A stretch of DNA of 64,000 nt from Panopea generosa. Its lineage: Eukaryota > Mollusca > Bivalvia > Adapedonta > Hiatellidae. Below, piece after piece: positions 60,316 to 64,000 of the stretch (position 1 is the stretch's first letter; each line of letters begins with the position of its first letter). The notes beneath the pieces were generated by a model, which saw only the letters and a list, made by a program, of their open reading frames with translations, ran no database searches and was not told the origin of the DNA. The position numbers and the translations under genes are program-made. The DNA lies in contig CM055896.1 of the NCBI GenBank assembly GCA_029582155.1, positions 28,034,684 to 28,098,683 on the forward strand, in the 5' to 3' direction.

Positions 60316-60477
60316 TTACTTACAATTCAATTAAAATATCTAATGCTACAATGGTCAAAATCCAATTAAATATCTGGCTTTTGAAGGCACACGAGATCAA
60401 ATGAAGTTTTTTGATGAACCAATGGCCATTACCCAAACAATAACTATCCAATTTTTTAAGGCCAGTATAAGATGACC

Positions 60478-60882
60478 ACAGCCGTGGTCTAGTGATAGTG
60501 TTTGCCTCGCATGCAAAAGGTTGTGGTCCAATTTTCACTCTATGGTCATGGCTTGAACAAACTATTTGTTGGTACTACATGCAAAATATCAAAAGCTCCA
60601 GGTCTTACACATTTTTAGAGAAGATTTTTTTTAATTCTGGAAAAAAAATAACTGATAAATCCCTGGGACAGTGCCAAATTTGACCACAGGGTCAAGATTT
60701 GAACAAACTTCTGAGTACTTCTGAATCAATGTTCAAATCAAATTTGATGAAGATCTGTGAAGCGATTTCAGAGAAGAAGTCGTTTGAAACAAATATAAAA
60801 CTGCTGACGGATGACGGACACATGGCAGACACAGGGTGATCAATATAGCTCACCTGTGAGCTTTTGGCTCAGGTGAGCTAAA
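60478..60882 (+). mobile_element. Helitron-like element with tRNA-like segment and 3' hairpin
   Basis: A tRNA-like stretch (CCGTGGTCTAGTGATAGTGT, then GCATGCAAAAGGTTGTGGTC) is followed by core-like GGTCATGGCTTGAACAAACT, GATCTGTGAAGCGATTTCAG and GACGGATGACGGACAC. The well-formed terminal hairpin is at 60848-60879 (CTCACCTGTGAGC TTTT GGCTCAGGTGAG) with GCTAAA. Confidence 0.75.
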
Positions 60883-60889
60883 AAACTAA

Positions 60890-62420
60890 AGTACTATGTA
60901 ATAGTTTTAAAAACCTGTATAATTACGCTCCAAGAGTTGCTAGGCCCTTCTACAAATTCATTAAATCCAAGGTAGAGGAATATGGTATCATATACTGGAA
61001 TGAGTACCCACGAAATCGAAATATAAGAACTCTAAACCGGGTCCTGTTCAAATCAAAGAAAGGATATGTAATGAATAAGCAATCCTTCCATCCAACAATA
61101 TATTTCTCACCATCCATAGTGTAATAGTGATGGCAGATCACATCACAGACTGCAGCATGATACCTTACATAGGTCTGTATTGCTGCCGTCCCTGGACAGG
61201 TCTATAAAAGGGAAATTGTCAATAATCGTACACAGCAGCTGTTTGCATACATTACAATATGTCTTCATAACTTCTACATATGACTCATGTTAAAGAGACC
61301 TTACATATATTGTCGGAATGTTCTCAATCTAAGCAGTAAACTGCACATTTATATCAAACATCATAATTATATTAAGGATATTCTATTCAATAACTTATAC
61401 TGTTTTTTGTCTCTGTAGTGTCAAATTATTTCATTTTGTTGACCAAATACTAAAGCGCGGCCCCCAATAAAGTTACTCATTGGCCAGTATCAGGTTATGC
61501 TAAAACTTTGACAAATAAAATGGAAAATGCAGACCAGTGTAGTAATGAATTTCTCATAAATAAGATGAACTGCAAGGACAAAATCAACCATTGTCTTCGA
61601 ATGGGACCTTCATCTTTGTGATTCAATAAACTTTACATTATTATTGAATGATGCATCTTTAAAGGGATTATATTGGAAAACTACACATTAAAGCTGCAAA
61701 TGGAGATTTTCTCTATATGTTATGCATATAAAATAGTGCTTGTGTACCAATTCAATGACATAATCAACCTTGAGTTATGAAATTAACACTAAACCAAATA
61801 TTGACAATACTTTATTGCGATATGCAAAAAAAGTACTGTCATTTATCTCCGTAAACATTCTAAACATACCGGTAGCTTCGCATTTCCGGGAATATCCATG
61901 CATGCACCTGATCGGTCATAAGCTATGCATTTGTACACAAATTATTTACACCATAGCGGTTTACAATGTTTGATCAGAATACTGAAGGCAGTTCGTTCAA
62001 AATGGTAAGGTAAACAAAACAAATGAAAACCGACACATATAATAAAGCAACAGTATATAATTATATACCTCACATTCATAAATATGAAAGTTTTATGTAT
62101 ATCTTTGTATGTCATGTTTATTTATGACACCATATTGATAGTTTAATGCCAATACATTCTCTCAAAGTATAGTTCAAGTCTAGTGACAGCAGTCCCAATA
62201 TAATGATATTAGCTAAATAGAAATGGTACAGCACATGCTCAAAGTGAAGATTAAATCACACATTGTTAAATATAGCAAGACAGGCTCAAAGTATCTGGAG
62301 TTAAATGATTTCTTGAAATAGACAAATAAAATCTTCTCTATTTATTTCAGAAAACTAGTGAAAAACATTTTTTTTATATAATATCAAATAATGTCTGTAA
62401 ATTCACATTATTCTATTAGA
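60890..62420. other. Non-coding, nothing recognised
   Basis: AT-rich. Frames of 63-67 codons have no signature. Confidence 0.45.
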
Positions 62421-62424
62421 AGCA

Positions 62425-62745
62425 TTTAGATCTACTGTCAATATTTTATTTCGGTGTGAAAGCTCATTGTGTAAATATATTTCCATTTAGCGGAGAGCAA
62501 CATAAATGTTATTACATAAAGAACATAGTAAACATGAATATGAGCACATACAAAAATATATCAATTTTAAATAGAATAAAGCATACAGGACACCAAGGAC
62601 ATGTATAGAATGATAAGAAACTTGCATCTCCTGACTAAATATTGATGAAACAGCACACGAAGGATTCATAATTTGCAAATTAATCATTCAAAATTCATAG
62701 GCAAATGATTTATTGTACATTAACTGTAAGTTGTATGTAATCTGA
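62425..62745 (+). repeat. Diverged direct repeat, copy 1
   Basis: TTAGATCTACTGTCAATATT, GTGTGAAAGCTCA, GATAAGAAACTTGCATCTCC and TGTACATTAACTGTAAGTTG recur in the same order at 63688-63985, about 1.26 kb to the right, with small indels. Confidence 0.8.
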
Positions 62746-62749
62746 GATG

Positions 62750-63685
62750 TTTAAACATGTTTCGATCACGCAAAATGATCTTGAATTAAAGATATTGAGG
62801 TTTGAAAGCTGCAGTATACAAATTTTTTAATCACAAGTTCTTCAACAATTTTAAACATAAATTTCCGGGAATGGTATTGTTTTGATGACAATTTCATTCT
62901 GCAGTGTAAGAATTTTGATTTGTGTTCCTGAGATGAATGGCAGTTAAGATAATTGAAAACAAGATATTGCGTCAATATGCAAGCATTCACAAAATCTCAA
63001 TTAATTGCCTTTTCTTTTCTATATAATCCTTGAGGACACTTAACATTTGAATTGCAGAGTGCTAACACTCACAGATACACTCAATTACAGATATACATAC
63101 ATGAACAAAAGTGTGACGAGGTACAAGCAGACACGCAGACAGACTAGCAAACATACACGCATATATACTCACGCTTTCACAGACACATGCATACGACCAC
63201 AAGCATGAATATGTACATACATACCCAGACTGAGAGTTGACTTCAAGCTATGTTTAATCACTATACAAAATAAATAAAAGTACATTACACTCAATATGCA
63301 TTCACCGAAGATATCGCGCTCGTTAGAAGATTAATTCATAAATATATTGAGAAATGAATTTACCACTATTTTCAGACATATATCATGCTCAGTTTTCAGG
63401 TGAAGTATTTTCTTAATCCCATGGAAAGATGAGTAATGTGGGATTGCATATCAGTAGATATGAACTGTAGAAAACACTTGATACCAAATACTGAGTGAAT
63501 ACAACTCCAAAGCATTTGTCTGTTCGTTTCATTAACAGCACAATCGAAGACTAAATGGAGAGATAGTTTATTTGTACTAATTTTGCGCTAATGACATGAC
63601 ATTTGCAGGCAAGCACGAGAGTAGGTTTTACTTAATAATTTAATAGAACACCTAATTTTTTTAGCAAAAAGAGGGTATTCCTTGC
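62750..63685. other. Non-coding; CA/CGCAGACA-rich stretch at 63100-63230
   Basis: A loosely repetitive ACACGCAGACAGAC / CATACACGCATATATAC tract of about 110 bp. Otherwise nothing recognised. Confidence 0.45.
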
Positions 63686-63687
63686 TA

Positions 63688-63985
63688 CAGGACCAGTTAG
63701 ATCTGCTGTCAGTATTTTATTTTGGTGTCAAAGCTCACTGTAATGAGTTCACTACTAACCGGATTTGACAGCAATTAAAGTTTTAAGAGATTCTTAATAA
63801 CTTTTAGTGATATATCACCTTAATAGTGCAATAACTTATATAGAAGGATAGGAAACTTGCATCTCCTGACTATATGCTGAGAAAATATGACACGAAAGAC
63901 TAATTATTTGGTTCCATTCATAGTTTACAGGAAACTGATTTCTTGTACATAAAATTTAAGTTATATGTAACCAGTTGATGTAACT
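63688..63985 (+). repeat. Diverged direct repeat, copy 2
   Basis: GTTAGATCTGCTGTCAGTAT, GGTGTCAAAGCTCACTGTAA, GATAGGAAACTTGCATCTCC and TTGTACATAAAATTTAAGTT mirror copy 1. No coding. Either a dispersed repeat or an old tandem segmental duplication; it may continue off the right edge. Confidence 0.8.
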
Positions 63986-64000
63986 TAGATGTTTTAAAAC

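Overview
This is an AT-rich animal genomic window with one clearly recognisable protein-coding exon, on the minus strand near the left edge. The rest is non-coding DNA full of minisatellites and short transposable elements. Repeat tails built around GGTGAGCTAA, about 165-bp core arrays of the kind described for bivalve 'pearl'/Helitron-like elements, and tRNA-derived SINEs ending in (AATC)n point to a mollusc, most likely a bivalve. That assignment is an inference from repeat style and exon-intron architecture; I cannot name the species.

The gene. A 2,110-bp internal exon (1291-3400, minus) has a good splice acceptor and donor. It encodes one CAP-Gly microtubule-binding domain, a basic Pro-Lys linker, a predicted helical segment and a long acidic Ser/Thr-rich tail with two internal short-repeat blocks. 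Its 3' exons lie beyond the left edge. The best candidate for its start is a small exon at 41378-41556 (minus): ATG with a good context, an in-frame stop just upstream, 12 codons, then a perfect donor in the matching phase. If that is right, the intervening intron is about 38 kb and nearly all of 3.4-41.4 kb is intronic. Weaker alternative 5' exons are noted at 15717, 43567 and 55298. A compact X-box/ZNF143-like/YY1-like cluster at 4579-4633 looks like a real promoter whose gene I could not resolve. A second X-box-like plus ZNF143-like pair lies at 16233-16283, about 0.5 kb upstream of the 15717 candidate.

Layout. 0-1 kb: 67-bp satellite. 1.3-3.4 kb: CAP-Gly exon. 4.6 kb: promoter-like cluster. 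5-9.4 kb: 28-bp repeats, a MITE, SINE pieces and an 89-bp array. 11.7-15.1 kb: a 2.2-kb 21-bp array, then a Helitron-like core array. 16-21 kb: sparse, with a second MITE-like element. 21.9-26 kb: 34-bp and 33-bp arrays. 27-30.2 kb: a composite Helitron-like element with nested minisatellites. 31.2-32 kb: a SINE whose own internal segment is expanded about 24-fold. 32.6-33.7 kb: a second core-repeat family. 34.3-36.2 kb: another 34-bp array. 38.2-39.5 kb: 105-bp array. 40-45 kb: SINEs, 5' exon candidates and a 15-bp array. 46.5-48 kb: 50-bp array. 48.6-50.7 kb: an interspersed repeat, a SINE and a third core array. 52-53.7 kb: 58-bp and 30/60-bp arrays. 55.7-60.9 kb: Helitron-like fragments and two nearly intact inverted SINEs with target-site duplications. 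62.4-64 kb: a diverged direct duplication.

Simple tandem arrays cover roughly 14-15 kb, and about 19 kb (near 30%) when the 150-165-bp core arrays are added. Most long open frames in the window are by-products of stop-free repeat units, many with lengths divisible by three. I do not call them genes. I see no prokaryotic system, CRISPR, functional tRNA, rRNA or intact autonomous transposon.
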